From: Stutzerimonas stutzeri
GTDB taxonomy: Bacteria > Pseudomonadota > Gammaproteobacteria > Pseudomonadales > Pseudomonadaceae
DNA length: 64,000 bases
NCBI RefSeq assembly: GCF_000590475.1
Contig: NZ_CP007441.1
Location: 4,347,032 to 4,411,031 of the forward strand
Direction of reading: 5' to 3'
Shown: positions 28,626 to 37,689 of the stretch, piece after piece
How positions within the stretch are numbered: position 1 is the stretch's first letter
Layout: every line of letters begins with the position of its first letter
Translations under genes and position numbers: made by a program
The notes under the pieces: model-generated
What the model was told of the DNA's origin: nothing
Database searches by the model: none
What the model saw: only the letters and a program-made list of their open reading frames with translations

Positions 28626-29255
28626 TTACCGCGCTGCGCGTTCTTTTTCGATCAGGAAATCGGCAACCTCCAGCGCACGTTGCGGACCACCCGCGGAGCC
28701 GATGTCGAAACGGTACTTGCCATCGACGATCATCACCGGCACTCCGGTGATCTGGTAGGACATGGCCAGCTTCTTGGCCTGCTCCGCACGGCTCTTCACG
28801 CCGAACGAGTTGTAGGCCTTCAGAAACGCCTCCGAATCTACGCCCTGACCCGCAAGGAACTCGGCCATCTTTTCAGGAGTGTCCAGTTTGTTGCCGTCGC
28901 GGTGATAGGCATTGAAGACTGCGTCATGAACCTTCTGCTCGACGCCCATCGACTCCAGCGCCAGGAACATCTGACCATGGACATTCCAGACCCCGCCGAA
29001 CATGGCGGGGATACGCTTGAAATCCACGTCGTCCGGAAGCTGCGCGATCCAGGGATTGATCGTCGGCTCGAATTGATAGCAATGTGGGCAGCCGTACCAG
29101 AACAGCTCGACTACCTCGATTTTGCCCGGCTCGGCCACCGGTACTGGAGTCTTGAGTTCCACATACTCCTTGCCCGCCTGAAAATCCGCCGCGTGAGCGG
29201 ACAAACCGAACAGGCTGGCGGTAACAAGAACGGCACTGAGAACGAGTTTACGCAT
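28626..29255 (-). CDS. dsbA: DsbA, periplasmic thiol:disulfide oxidoreductase
   Basis: A 209-residue protein. The signal peptide ends at AHA (about residues 20-22), followed by a thioredoxin fold interrupted by a helical insertion. The active site is CPHC (about residues 55-58) in FWYGCPHCYQ and the cis-proline loop is GVPVMIVDG. It introduces disulfides into exported proteins and is re-oxidised by DsbB. An in-frame start at 29360 would place extra residues before the signal peptide; the ATG at 29255 has AAGGAGTCATC before it and is preferred. It lies between the EEP gene and cytochrome c4, separated from the latter by a terminator. Confidence 0.95.
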   Translation of the reverse strand: MRKLVLSAVLVTASLFGLSAHAADFQAGKEYVELKTPVPVAEPGKIEVVELFWYGCPHCYQFEPTINPWIAQLPDDVDFKRIPAMFGGVWNVHGQMFLALESMGVEQKVHDAVFNAYHRDGNKLDTPEKMAEFLAGQGVDSEAFLKAYNSFGVKSRAEQAKKLAMSYQITGVPVMIVDGKYRFDIGSAGGPQRALEVADFLIEKERAAR

Positions 29256-29378
29256 GATGACTCCTTGGCTTTGAACGGCTGACCGATAGCGCCACAGGCT
29301 GCAGCAATTCATGCCTGCTCGCCAGCGCTTTTCGGCGCTTTTCAATATCTTGACAATCATTGTAGCGGCGCCAAAAAC

Positions 29379-29412
29379 AAAAAAGGCGTTCAGGTTCTCG
29401 ACCTAAACGCCC
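29379..29412 (-). terminator. Terminator downstream of cytochrome c4
   Basis: On the minus strand GGGCGTTTAGGT and ACCTGAACGCC form a stem (one mismatch, 29385-29412) followed by six T residues (29384-29379). It lies 26 bases after the cytochrome c4 stop and separates that gene from dsbA. Confidence 0.8.
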
Positions 29413-29437
29413 TTGCTGCCGGCCGCAACCGATACCC

Positions 29438-30070
29438 TCAGTGCAGACCTTGAATGTAACTCGACAAGGCTTCGATATCCTTGTTGCTCAGCTTGGACGC
29501 AACCGTGCGCATGATCGCCGCATCGCCATCATTCGTGCGGTTGCCTTCGCGGAACTCGGTCAACTGCTTGGCTGTGTATGCTGCGTGCTGGCCACCCAGA
29601 TGCGGGAAGCCCGCCAGATTGTTACCCACTCCATTTGGCGAGTGGCAGCCAGTGCAGGCTGGCATGCCATCCTCAACCTTGCCACCTCGGAAGAGCTCCT
29701 CGCCTTGCGCAACCAATGCCGGGTCCGCCATGCCAACGGTCATCTTCTGGCTGGCGAAATAGGCGGCGATGTCCTGAAGATCCTGATCGCTGTAGGGCTC
29801 GAGGATGCCAGTCATTTCCAGCACCTTGCGGCCAACGCCAGGCTCGGCGGTAGGACTGCTGCCGGCCTTGATGTCTTGCAGCTGTTTGAACAGATAGCGC
29901 TCGCCTTGGCCTGCCAGTTTAGGGAAGTTCGGTGCGGCACTGTTGCCATCGGCACCGTGGCAAGCGCCACAAACTGCAACCTTCTCTTTACCGGCTTCGG
30001 CATTTCCAGCCGCTTGGGCGATACCGGTGATGCCAAGGGTCAACAGCAGACTCACGAGTACTTTGTTCAT
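29438..30070 (-). CDS. Cytochrome c4, di-heme
   Basis: A 210-residue periplasmic electron carrier. The signal peptide ends at AQA (about residues 18-20). Two homologous c-type halves each bind heme: CGACH (residues 34-38) and CTGCH in the second half (about 135-139). Each has a distal methionine candidate in the family's usual M-x-x-I/V context. Cytochrome c4 feeds electrons to terminal oxidases (cbb3 type) and, in P. stutzeri, is a classical well-studied protein. ATG at 30070 begins the signal peptide MNKVLVSLLL; a TTG 12 bases upstream is in frame but unlikely. Divergent from engB. Confidence 0.95.
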   Translation of the reverse strand: MNKVLVSLLLTLGITGIAQAAGNAEAGKEKVAVCGACHGADGNSAAPNFPKLAGQGERYLFKQLQDIKAGSSPTAEPGVGRKVLEMTGILEPYSDQDLQDIAAYFASQKMTVGMADPALVAQGEELFRGGKVEDGMPACTGCHSPNGVGNNLAGFPHLGGQHAAYTAKQLTEFREGNRTNDGDAAIMRTVASKLSNKDIEALSSYIQGLH

Positions 30071-30331
30071 CAGCTCATCCAACTACGGCTAAAGGGGTTT
30101 AAAGACATCTTATTCGGCAGGCCTACCGCGGGGGCCATGGCCTGCTCGTTAAAAGTGGCGTCTGATCTGGCACTCGAACGGCCTATTGACGTGTCCTTTT
30201 CGACAGTCAGGGAACCGTCTGACAGGGCGGTTTTAAGACCAAAGCGCACACAAAATCTGCGGCATTATATACTGGCGCTCTTGAAACGGAAATGAACCAT
30301 TGCCGCACCCCGCGCACTCACCGGAAACCCC

Positions 30332-30973
30332 ATGCTCCCCAAAAACCCGATTCTCGGCCTCTGCCAGCAAGCCACGTTCATGACCAGCGCCGCCAAGGTC
30401 GACCAATGCCCGGCTGACGAGGGCCTTGAAGTCGCTTTCGCCGGTCGGTCGAATGCGGGCAAGTCCAGCGCGCTAAACACCCTCACCCACGCCAGCCTCG
30501 CCCGCACGTCGAAGACGCCGGGACGTACCCAGCTGCTCAATTTCTTCCGCCTCGATGATGATCACCGACTGGTCGATCTCCCCGGCTATGGCTACGCCAA
30601 AGTGCCGATCCCGTTGAAGCAACACTGGCAACGTCACCTTGAGGCTTATCTGAGCAGCCGCGAGAGCCTAGCCGGCGTGTTTCTGATGATGGACATTCGC
30701 CATCCGCTGACGGAATTCGACCGGATGATGCTCGACTGGTCCAGCGCCAGCGAGATGCCACTGCACATCCTGCTGACCAAGTCCGACAAACTCGCCTTCG
30801 GAGCGGCGAAAAACGCTCTGCTGGCGATTCAGCGCGACATTCGCAAAGGCTGGGGAGACGGCGTCAGCGTTCAGCTGTTTTCAGCCCCGAAGCGGCAAGG
30901 TGTGGAGGAAGCGCAACTGAAACTGGCTCAGTTGCTTGGAATGCTGGAAGAAGACGCAGAAGAGCAAGACTGA
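30332..30973 (+). CDS. engB: EngB/YsxC, ribosome biogenesis GTP-binding protein
   Basis: A 213-residue TRAFAC-class GTPase needed for assembly of the large ribosomal subunit. The motifs are in order: G1 GRSNAGKS (residues 38-45), G2 region SKTPGRTQ, G3 DLPGYGYAK, and G4 TKSDKL. The N-terminal and C-terminal basic extensions match family length. A TATACT hexamer at 30268-30273 may be a -10 element. In P. aeruginosa polA lies next to this gene; here the next gene is gcvP in the opposite orientation. Confidence 0.95.
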   Translation: MLPKNPILGLCQQATFMTSAAKVDQCPADEGLEVAFAGRSNAGKSSALNTLTHASLARTSKTPGRTQLLNFFRLDDDHRLVDLPGYGYAKVPIPLKQHWQRHLEAYLSSRESLAGVFLMMDIRHPLTEFDRMMLDWSSASEMPLHILLTKSDKLAFGAAKNALLAIQRDIRKGWGDGVSVQLFSAPKRQGVEEAQLKLAQLLGMLEEDAEEQD

Positions 30974-30989
30974 CGCTGCAACAACGCCG

Positions 30990-31064
30990 CAAGGCGGATC
31001 GCGTTTAGCAATCCACCCTGCGGAAATCGCGGTGGATGTAAAAAGCGACGTCCACCCTACATTC
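30990..31064. repeat. Dispersed intergenic repeat with inverted symmetry
   Basis: The gap between convergent engB and gcvP holds GGATCGCGTTTAGCAATCC, GGTGGAT and GTCCACCCTACA segments which can pair (GTGGA with TCCAC). A related stretch TGTAGGGTGGATCGCG lies at 56582-56597 before hisF. This GTAGGGTGGA element is a familiar REP-like repeat in pseudomonad intergenic DNA, by memory. It may serve as a bidirectional terminator here. Confidence 0.45.
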
Positions 31065-31070
31065 CGGCGT

Positions 31071-33947
31071 TCAGTCCCGGTAATCCTCGACTGGCACGCA
31101 GGCGCAGAACAGGTTGCGATCACCGAAGACGTTGTCGACCCGATTTACCGCCGGCCAATACTTGTGCGCCTGGGTGTGCGCGCTTGGCGTCACCCCTTCG
31201 GCGATGCTGTACGGGCGATCCCACGGGTGGGTCACGTCCGCCAGGGTATGCGGTGCGCGCACCAGCGGGTTGTCCTCGGCCGACCAGGCACCGTCCTCGA
31301 CCTTGGCGATTTCAGCGCGAATACTCAGCATCGCCTCGACGAAGCGATCCAGCTCCACCTTCGACTCGCTTTCGGTCGGCTCGATCATCAGCGTACCCGG
31401 CACCGGGAACGACATGGTCGGCGCGTGAAAGCCATAGTCGATCAGGCGCTTGGCGACGTCCTCTTCGGTGATGCCGGTCTGCGCCTTGAGTGGTCGAAGG
31501 TCGATGATGCATTCATGCGCCACGCGGCCGTTACGGCCGCTGTAGAGCACCGGGAACGCATCTCCCAGACGCATCGCCAGGTAGTTCGCGCTGAGGATCG
31601 CGACCTCGGTGGCATCGCGCAGCTGCGGTCCCATCATGGCGATATACATCCAACTGATCGGCAGAATGCTCGCACTGCCCCAAGGCGCCGCGCTGACCGC
31701 ACTGTTCTGCGGATTCGGCCCTTGCAACTCGATCACCGGATGGTTGGACACGAACGGCTGCAGGTGCGCCTTGATGCCGATCGGGCCCATGCCCGGACCG
31801 CCGCCACCGTGAGGTATGCAGAAGGTCTTGTGCAAGTTCATGTGCGAGACGTCCGCGCCGATATCGGCCGGTCGTGCCAGGCCAACCTGGGCATTGAGGT
31901 TGGCGCCATCCATGTAGACCTGGCCGCCCTGGGCATGGACCGCCTCGCAGATCTCGCGAATCCCTTCTTCGTAGACGCCGTGGGTCGACGGGTAGGTGAT
32001 CATCAGGCAGGACAGCTTGTCGCCGGCCTCGGCGGCCTTACGCTTGAGGTCCTCCAGGTCGACGTTACCCGCTTTGTCGCACTCGACGATCACCACGCGC
32101 ATGCTGACCATCTGCGCCGAGGCCGGGTTGGTGCCGTGCGCCGATGAAGGAATCAGGCAGATGTCACGCTGCCCTTCGCCACGACTCTCGTGGTATTTGC
32201 GGATCGCCACCAGCCCGGCGTACTCACCTTGTGCGCCCGAATTTGGCTGCATCGAGATAGCGTCGAAGCCGGTGATCGCACAGAGCCAAGCCTCCAGCTC
32301 GTCGATCATCAGCTTGTAGCCCTGGGCCTGCTCCTGCGGTGCGAACGGATGCAGGTTGGCGAATTCAGGCCAGGTGATGGGGATCATCTCGCTCGTGGCG
32401 TTCAGCTTCATGGTGCAAGAACCGAGCGGGATCATCGCCTGGTTCAGCGCCAGGTCCTTGTTTTCCAGCTGCTTGAGGTAGCGCAGCATCTCGGTTTCGC
32501 TGTGGTGGGTATTGAACACCGGGTGCGTCAGATAAGCGCTGCTGCGCTGCAGCTCGGCCGGAATGCCGCTGACGATGTCGCCGGCGTCCAGCGTGGCGAT
32601 GTCCAGTCCGTGGTCGGCGCCGAGGAACACCGCCAGCAACTGCTCCACGGTCTGCTCGTTGCACGTTTCGTCGAGGCTAACGCCCAGCTTGCCGCGACCG
32701 AGGATGCGTAGATTGATCCGTGCGGCCTGGGCACTTTCGAGGATAGCGGTCTGAGCGCCGCCCACCTCGAGGGTCAGGGTGTCGAAGAAATGCTGGTTGA
32801 GGCGCTTGATTCCGTGTCGCTCCAGCGCGCTTGCCAGAATCGCAGTCAGTCGATGGGTGCGCTGGGCGATGCGCTTGAGCCCTTCGGGACCGTGATACAC
32901 CGCGTAGCAGCTGGCGATGTTGGCCAGCAGCACCTGGGCGGTGCAGATGTTGGAGTTGGCCTTCTCACGACGGATGTGCTGCTCGCGCGTCTGCAGCGCC
33001 ATGCGTAGCGCCGTGTTGCCGCGGGCATCCTTGGACACGCCGATGATTCGTCCAGGCATGGCACGCTTGAACGCGTCACGCGTGGCGAAATAGGCCGCAT
33101 GCGGCCCGCCGTAGCCCATCGGCACGCCGAAGCGCTGGGTCGAACCGAGCACCACATCAGCGCCAAGTTCGCCCGGCGGCGTCAGCAGCAGCAGGCTGAG
33201 CAGATCGGCTGCGACACAGGCCAGCGCCTGCTGGGCATGCAGCGCCTCGATCGCCGGGCGCAAATCGCGGATCTCGCCGTGAGTGTCGGGGTATTGCAGC
33301 AGCGCGCCGAACACCTCCTGCGCCGCGATATCGTCGATCGGGCCGACCACCAGCTCAAAGCCGAAGGCTTCGGCACGGGTCTGCACTACAGAGAGCGTCT
33401 GCGGGTGGCAGTTCTCATCGACGAAGAAGCGGTTGCTCTTGCTCTTGGCCATGCGCCGCGCCAGTGTCATCCCTTCGGCCGCAGCGGTCGCCTCATCGAG
33501 CAGCGAGGCGTTGGCCAGGTCCAGCCCGGTAAGATCGATGGTCAGCTGTTGGAAATTCAGCAGCGCCTCCAGACGGCCCTGAGCGATTTCCGGCTGATAG
33601 GGGGTATAGGCGGTGTACCAGCCCGGGTTCTCCAGCACGTTGCGTAGGATTACCGGCGGCGTGATGGTGCCGTGATAACCCATGCCGATCAGGCTGGTCC
33701 AGAGTTGGTTCTGCTCGGCATAGCTGCGCAGCCGCGCCAGTGCGGCCTGTTCGTCCAGCGCTGGCGGTAATGCCAACTCGCCCTTAAGGCGGATCGCCGG
33801 CGGCACGGTCTGTTCGACCAGCTGCTCACGGCTGGACAACCCCAGCGCGTCGAGCATGGCCTGCTGCTCAGCCGCATCGGGACCGAGATGGCGACGCAAA
33901 AAGGCGTCAGGTTGCTGGAGCTGGGAAAGGCGCGGCACTTGGGACAT
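31071..33947 (-). CDS. gcvP: GcvP, glycine dehydrogenase (decarboxylating), P-protein
   Basis: A 958-residue cytosolic PLP enzyme; single-chain form in which the two family halves are fused. It decarboxylates glycine and passes the aminomethyl group to lipoyl-GcvH. The PLP lysine lies in NLHKTFCIPHGGGGPG (about residue 705), and the glycine-rich loop after it is conserved. The length equals the usual 950-960. The ATG at 33947 is preferred over the GTG just before it. It is the last gene of gcvT-gcvH-gcvP, 104 bases behind gcvH, and convergent with engB. Confidence 0.96.
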   Translation of the reverse strand: MSQVPRLSQLQQPDAFLRRHLGPDAAEQQAMLDALGLSSREQLVEQTVPPAIRLKGELALPPALDEQAALARLRSYAEQNQLWTSLIGMGYHGTITPPVILRNVLENPGWYTAYTPYQPEIAQGRLEALLNFQQLTIDLTGLDLANASLLDEATAAAEGMTLARRMAKSKSNRFFVDENCHPQTLSVVQTRAEAFGFELVVGPIDDIAAQEVFGALLQYPDTHGEIRDLRPAIEALHAQQALACVAADLLSLLLLTPPGELGADVVLGSTQRFGVPMGYGGPHAAYFATRDAFKRAMPGRIIGVSKDARGNTALRMALQTREQHIRREKANSNICTAQVLLANIASCYAVYHGPEGLKRIAQRTHRLTAILASALERHGIKRLNQHFFDTLTLEVGGAQTAILESAQAARINLRILGRGKLGVSLDETCNEQTVEQLLAVFLGADHGLDIATLDAGDIVSGIPAELQRSSAYLTHPVFNTHHSETEMLRYLKQLENKDLALNQAMIPLGSCTMKLNATSEMIPITWPEFANLHPFAPQEQAQGYKLMIDELEAWLCAITGFDAISMQPNSGAQGEYAGLVAIRKYHESRGEGQRDICLIPSSAHGTNPASAQMVSMRVVIVECDKAGNVDLEDLKRKAAEAGDKLSCLMITYPSTHGVYEEGIREICEAVHAQGGQVYMDGANLNAQVGLARPADIGADVSHMNLHKTFCIPHGGGGPGMGPIGIKAHLQPFVSNHPVIELQGPNPQNSAVSAAPWGSASILPISWMYIAMMGPQLRDATEVAILSANYLAMRLGDAFPVLYSGRNGRVAHECIIDLRPLKAQTGITEEDVAKRLIDYGFHAPTMSFPVPGTLMIEPTESESKVELDRFVEAMLSIRAEIAKVEDGAWSAEDNPLVRAPHTLADVTHPWDRPYSIAEGVTPSAHTQAHKYWPAVNRVDNVFGDRNLFCACVPVEDYRD

Positions 33948-34051
33948 CACTGCTCTCTCGAAAAAAGGAAAGCCCCTAAACGCAGGCTATTGTGAAAACC
34001 GATGTGATCGATTTTCACATACCTGCATCGCGAGGCTTTTGATGGGAACGC

Positions 34052-34441
34052 TTAGGCTTCGGCGTCGCAGGAAGCCTTGTAAGCCGCGGCGTCGAGCAGC
34101 TTGTCCAGCTCCGAAGCGTCGGTCGGCTGGAGCCGGAAGAACCAGCTGCCATAGGGCTCACTGTTGACCATCTCCGGTGAGTCGGTGAGCTGCTCGTTGA
34201 CCGCAACCACTTCTCCGGAAATCGGCGCGTAGATGTCCGAGGCGGCCTTCACCGATTCCACCACACCCGCCTGTTGGCCGGCGGTGAGCTGCTGGCCGAC
34301 CTCCGGCAGTTCCACATAGACCACGTCACCCAGCGCTTCCTGGGCATGGTCAGAGATACCGACGGTTACACTGCCGTCGGCTTCAAGACGGGCCCACTCG
34401 TGGCTGGCGGCGTAACGCAGATCGCTGGGGATGTCGCTCAT
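34052..34441 (-). CDS. gcvH: GcvH, glycine cleavage system H protein
   Basis: A 129-residue lipoyl carrier. The lipoylated lysine is K65 in VESVKAASDIYAP, in the beta-hairpin position normal for the family, and HEWARLEADGSVTVGIS near the N-terminus is also typical. It shuttles the aminomethyl and reduced lipoyl groups between GcvP, GcvT and Lpd. The ATG at 34441 fits the family start MSDIPSDLRY; the longer in-frame extension would overlap gcvT and is rejected. Lpd, the L-protein, is not in this window. Confidence 0.96.
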   Translation of the reverse strand: MSDIPSDLRYAASHEWARLEADGSVTVGISDHAQEALGDVVYVELPEVGQQLTAGQQAGVVESVKAASDIYAPISGEVVAVNEQLTDSPEMVNSEPYGSWFFRLQPTDASELDKLLDAAAYKASCDAEA

Positions 34442-34518
34442 TCGTATGTCCTCAAAAAAGCTATCAGTTTGCGGGCACGAAGCTCGACCGCCCGCTGCTA
34501 GGAAGCAGTTGGCCGAAT

Positions 34519-35601
34519 TTACACCAGTACTTTGCCGTGACGCACGAAAGTCGGCTGTACCACGCGCACGGGATACCACTTACCGCGAATTTCCACTTCG
34601 GCCCGGTCACCAGCTGCAGCCGGCACACGCGCCAACGCGATGGCTTTGCCAAGCGTAGGCGAAAAACTGCCGCTGGTAATTTCACCTTCACCCACGCCGT
34701 TGACCCGTACGATCTGATGCGCGCGCAGCACACCGCGTTCTTCGAGCACCAGCCCCACCAGTTTCGGCAGATCGCTTTGCTCTTTCTGAGCTTGCAGCGC
34801 CGCGCGTCCGATAAAGTCACGCTCGGCCGGCTCCCAGGCCACGGTCCAGCCCATGTTGGCCTGCAGCGGAGAGACGTCTTCAGTCATGTCTTGGCCGTAG
34901 AGGTTCAGACCAGCCTCAAGGCGCAGTGTGTCGCGCGCGCCCAACCCGATCGGTGAAATACCGGCCCCGACCAGTTCACTGAGAAAATCGGGGGCCTGCT
35001 CGGACGGCAGGATGATCTCCAGGCCATCCTCGCCGGTATAGCCGGTGCGGCCGATGAACCAGTCGCCAGCGGCCCGGCCATGAAACGGTTTCAATTCCTG
35101 AATCAGCGCGGCCCGAGGCTGGCTGACCAGCTCAGCTGTCCTGGCTCGCGCCTGCGGCCCCTGGATGGCCAGCATCGCCAGTTCGGGTCGCTCGGTCACT
35201 TCGACGGCGAAGCCCTCGGCCTGCGCCTGCATCCAGGCCAGATCCTTGTCACGCGTGCTGGCGTTGACGACCAAGCGATAGCCCCAGTCAGTGAGATAGA
35301 CGATCAAGTCATCGATCACGCCGCCGCGCTCATTGAGCATCGCCGTGTACAGGGCCTTTCCCTCGTATCCGAGGCGGTTCACATCATTGGCCAACAGGCG
35401 CTGGAGATAAGCCTTGGCGTCGGGACCTGCGACATCAACGACGGTCATGTGGGAGACGTCGAACACTCCACAATCACGTCGCACCTGGTGGTGTTCTTCT
35501 ACCTGGGAGCCGTAATGCAGCGGCATGTCCCAGCCGCCGAAGTCGACCATCTTGGCGCCAAGTGCGAGATGCTGATCGTAGAGGGGAGTACGCTGACCCA
35601 T
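34519..35601 (-). CDS. gcvT: GcvT, aminomethyltransferase (T-protein)
   Basis: A 360-residue folate enzyme that transfers the methylene group from aminomethyl-lipoyl-GcvH to tetrahydrofolate and releases ammonia. The N-terminus MGQRTPLYDQHLALGAKM, the DVSHMT segment and GYTGEDGLEI in the middle are family signatures; the length is standard. ATG at 35601 is preceded by GGAAGGAGAAACCC, an excellent ribosome site. First gene of the gcvTHP operon. I looked for a glycine riboswitch in the leader and did not find one. Confidence 0.96.
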   Translation of the reverse strand: MGQRTPLYDQHLALGAKMVDFGGWDMPLHYGSQVEEHHQVRRDCGVFDVSHMTVVDVAGPDAKAYLQRLLANDVNRLGYEGKALYTAMLNERGGVIDDLIVYLTDWGYRLVVNASTRDKDLAWMQAQAEGFAVEVTERPELAMLAIQGPQARARTAELVSQPRAALIQELKPFHGRAAGDWFIGRTGYTGEDGLEIILPSEQAPDFLSELVGAGISPIGLGARDTLRLEAGLNLYGQDMTEDVSPLQANMGWTVAWEPAERDFIGRAALQAQKEQSDLPKLVGLVLEERGVLRAHQIVRVNGVGEGEITSGSFSPTLGKAIALARVPAAAGDRAEVEIRGKWYPVRVVQPTFVRHGKVLV

Positions 35602-35692
35602 GGGTTTCTCCTTCCGGGCAGGTCGCCGAAGCGGCGTGGGTGAAGCTCATTAGTGTCGAGCAGACAAGCTCGACGATTTTTGAATGGCGCGC

Positions 35693-35721
35693 ATTGTAGC
35701 CCCAAGGTTGTGACAGGTCAC
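35693..35721 (-). promoter_or_regulatory. Candidate promoter of gcvTHP
   Basis: On the minus strand GTGACC (35721-35716) and TACAAT (35698-35693) are separated by 17 bases, giving 4/6 and 5/6 matches to a housekeeping promoter. The leader to the gcvT ATG would be about 85 bases and contains the hairpin GTCGAGC/GCTCGAC at 35654-35673. Confidence 0.45.
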
Positions 35722-35743
35722 GGTGAGGCGATGGAGCGAAGAG

Positions 35744-37360
35744 TCAACCGGCCCGCCGGGCCGAACGGCGGATCAGCAGGACGACCGGCAACAGCCCGAC
35801 CAGCACCAGCGTAAGCGCAGGCAGGGCGGCACGTGCCCACTCGCCCTCACTGGTCATCTCGAAGATTCTCACCGACAGCGTGTCCCACCCGAACGGCCGC
35901 ATCAGCAGCGTTGCCGGCATTTCCTTCAGCACATCGACAAATACCAACAACGTGGCGCTCAGCGTACCGGGCAGCAGCAACGGCAGATAAACCCGAAAAA
36001 AAAGCGCCGGCCCGCCCACACCGAGGCTACGCGACGCTTGCGGTAGCGACGGGCGGATCCGCGCCAACGCGCTTTCTAGAGGCCCGAACGCTACAGCCAT
36101 GAAACGAATCAGATAAGCCAACAGCAAGGCTCCAAGGCTACCGAGCAGGATCGGTTTGCCGGCGCCGCCGAGCCATTCGGACAGCGGAATGACCAGTTCG
36201 CGATCGAGATAGCTGAACGCGAGCATGATCGACACCGCCAACACCGAGCCCGGCAGCGCATAGCCTAGATTCGCCATCCCAACAGCCGTTTTTACCGTGC
36301 GCGCCGGAGCCTGACGCCGGGCAAAAGCGAGCAGCAACGCCACCGCGACCGTGGTGAATGCCGCCAAGCCACCCAGATAGAGCGTATGCAGAATCAGCCC
36401 GATATAGCGCTCGTCTAGATCGAATCGCCCACGCTGCCAGAGCCAGACCAGCAATTGCAGCAACGGGATGACGAACGCGCAGAGAAACACCAGGCCGCAC
36501 CAACTGCTGGCGGCGAGCGCCTTGAAGCCGTGCAGGCGATAAAGCACCGCCGAGCGAGCCCGGTCGTTGGCGGGCCTGGCCGCACCGCGCGCACGGCGCT
36601 CGCCGTAGAGCACCAGCATCACCGCCAGCAGCAAAAGACTGGCCAGTTGAGTCGCGCTGGTGAGGCTGAAAAATCCATACCAGGTCTTGTAGATGGCAGT
36701 GGTGAAGGTATCGAAGTTGAACACCGCGACAGCACCAAAATCGGCCAGCGTTTCCATCAATGCCAAGGCCAGCCCAGCGCCAATGGCCGGTCGTGCCATC
36801 GGCAACGCCACGCTCCAGAACGCTCGCCAAGGCGATTGCCCAAGAACTCGCGCCGCCTCCATCAATCCCTTGCCTTGGGCGATGAATGCCGAGCGGGCAA
36901 GCAGATACACGTAGGGGTAGAACACCAGGACCAGAACGATGATCACCCCGCCGGTGGAGCGGACTCGAGGAAAGCGTACCTCGCTGCCGAACCACTCGCG
37001 CGCCAACGTCTGTACCGGGCCGGCGAAATCCAGCAGGCCGATGAAGACGAATGCCAGTACATAGGCGGGAATCGCGAAGGGCAGCATCAGCGCCCAGTCA
37101 AGCCAGCGCCGCCCCGGAAATTCGCACAGCGAAGTCAGCCACGCCAGACTGACCCCAAGCACGGTCACCCCGACGCCGACACCCAGGACCAGCGTCAGCG
37201 TGTTGCTAAGCAGTCGTGGCATCTGGGTTTGCCATAGATGCGACCAGATGCGGGTATCGATGTCGCCCCAGCTGAATAGCAGGACGCTCAGCGGCAGCAA
37301 TACCAGCGCAGCGACGGCGAGGGAAATGGGATACCAACGGTGCTCGACAGGGTGGGACAC
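35744..37360 (-). CDS. Iron(III) ABC transporter permease (FbpB-like, double-length)
   Basis: A 538-residue inner-membrane protein with two homologous permease halves of about six helices each. EAA loops for ATPase docking lie at EAARVLGQSPWRAFWSVALP (first half, about residue 195) and QASRSLGVGGPALFFRVYLP (second half, about 450). It would move iron(III) released by the binding protein encoded upstream. The GTG at 37360 (VSHPVEHRWYP) is chosen because it gives the family length; the same frame stays open upstream through the heptamer array to a TAA at 37694-37696, and translation from TTG codons there would add a QLAACSL repeat tail that no relative has. No ATPase gene lies beside it, so it must be encoded elsewhere or shared. 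Confidence 0.88.
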   Translation of the reverse strand: MSHPVEHRWYPISLAVAALVLLPLSVLLFSWGDIDTRIWSHLWQTQMPRLLSNTLTLVLGVGVGVTVLGVSLAWLTSLCEFPGRRWLDWALMLPFAIPAYVLAFVFIGLLDFAGPVQTLAREWFGSEVRFPRVRSTGGVIIVLVLVFYPYVYLLARSAFIAQGKGLMEAARVLGQSPWRAFWSVALPMARPAIGAGLALALMETLADFGAVAVFNFDTFTTAIYKTWYGFFSLTSATQLASLLLLAVMLVLYGERRARGAARPANDRARSAVLYRLHGFKALAASSWCGLVFLCAFVIPLLQLLVWLWQRGRFDLDERYIGLILHTLYLGGLAAFTTVAVALLLAFARRQAPARTVKTAVGMANLGYALPGSVLAVSIMLAFSYLDRELVIPLSEWLGGAGKPILLGSLGALLLAYLIRFMAVAFGPLESALARIRPSLPQASRSLGVGGPALFFRVYLPLLLPGTLSATLLVFVDVLKEMPATLLMRPFGWDTLSVRIFEMTSEGEWARAALPALTLVLVGLLPVVLLIRRSARRAG

Positions 37361-37384
37361 GCAGGCCTCGAAAGCTAAAAGACA

Positions 37385-37408
37385 ACGCCCCCGGCATGCC
37401 GGGGGCGT
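37385..37408. terminator. Perfect 24-base palindrome upstream of the permease gene
   Basis: ACGCCCCCGGCA followed by its exact reverse complement. On the minus strand it is followed by GTTGTCTTTTAG, so it can act as a partial terminator between the binding-protein gene and the permease gene, as in the TRAP operon. It lies 25 bases upstream of the GTG start of the permease. Confidence 0.6.
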
Positions 37409-37426
37409 CGAGTATAACGACAGCCG

Positions 37427-37689
37427 AAGCTGCAAGCTGCAAGCTGCAAGCTGCAAGCTGCAAGCTGCAAGCTGCAAGCTGCAAGCTGCAAGCTGCAAGC
37501 TGCAAGCTGCAAGCTGCAAGCTGCAAGCTGCAAGCTGCAAGCTGCAAGCTGCAAGCTGCAAGCTGCAAGCTGCAAGCTGCAAGCTGCAAGCTGCAAGCTG
37601 CAAGCTGCAAGCTGCAAGCTGCAAGCTGCAAGCTGCAAGCTGCAAGCTGCAAGCTGCAAGCTGCAAGCTGCAAGCTGCAAGCTGCAAGC
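37427..37689. repeat. Tandem heptanucleotide array, AAGCTGC x 37 perfect copies
   Basis: The unit AAGCTGC is repeated 37 times without a single mismatch (37427-37685) plus a partial AAGC. Because 7 is not a multiple of 3, each reading frame cycles through a 21-base super-unit; no frame on either strand meets a stop, so all six stay open and encode KLQAASC (plus) or QLAACSL (minus) repeats. The array sits between the stop of the iron-binding protein and the GTG start of the permease. Such perfection predicts copy-number variation by slippage. Related AGCT-NNN heptamers occur after gpmI. Confidence 0.97.

Noticed and set aside
30936..32147. 403-residue plus-strand open frame
   Set aside because: Antisense to gcvP; arginine/histidine-rich with no recognisable domain.
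35602..35743. Glycine riboswitch before gcvT
   Set aside because: The leader is short and has only one simple hairpin; the tandem aptamer core motifs of glycine riboswitches were not seen.
37427..37689. CRISPR array
   Set aside because: The units are seven bases and contiguous, with no spacers, leader or cas genes.
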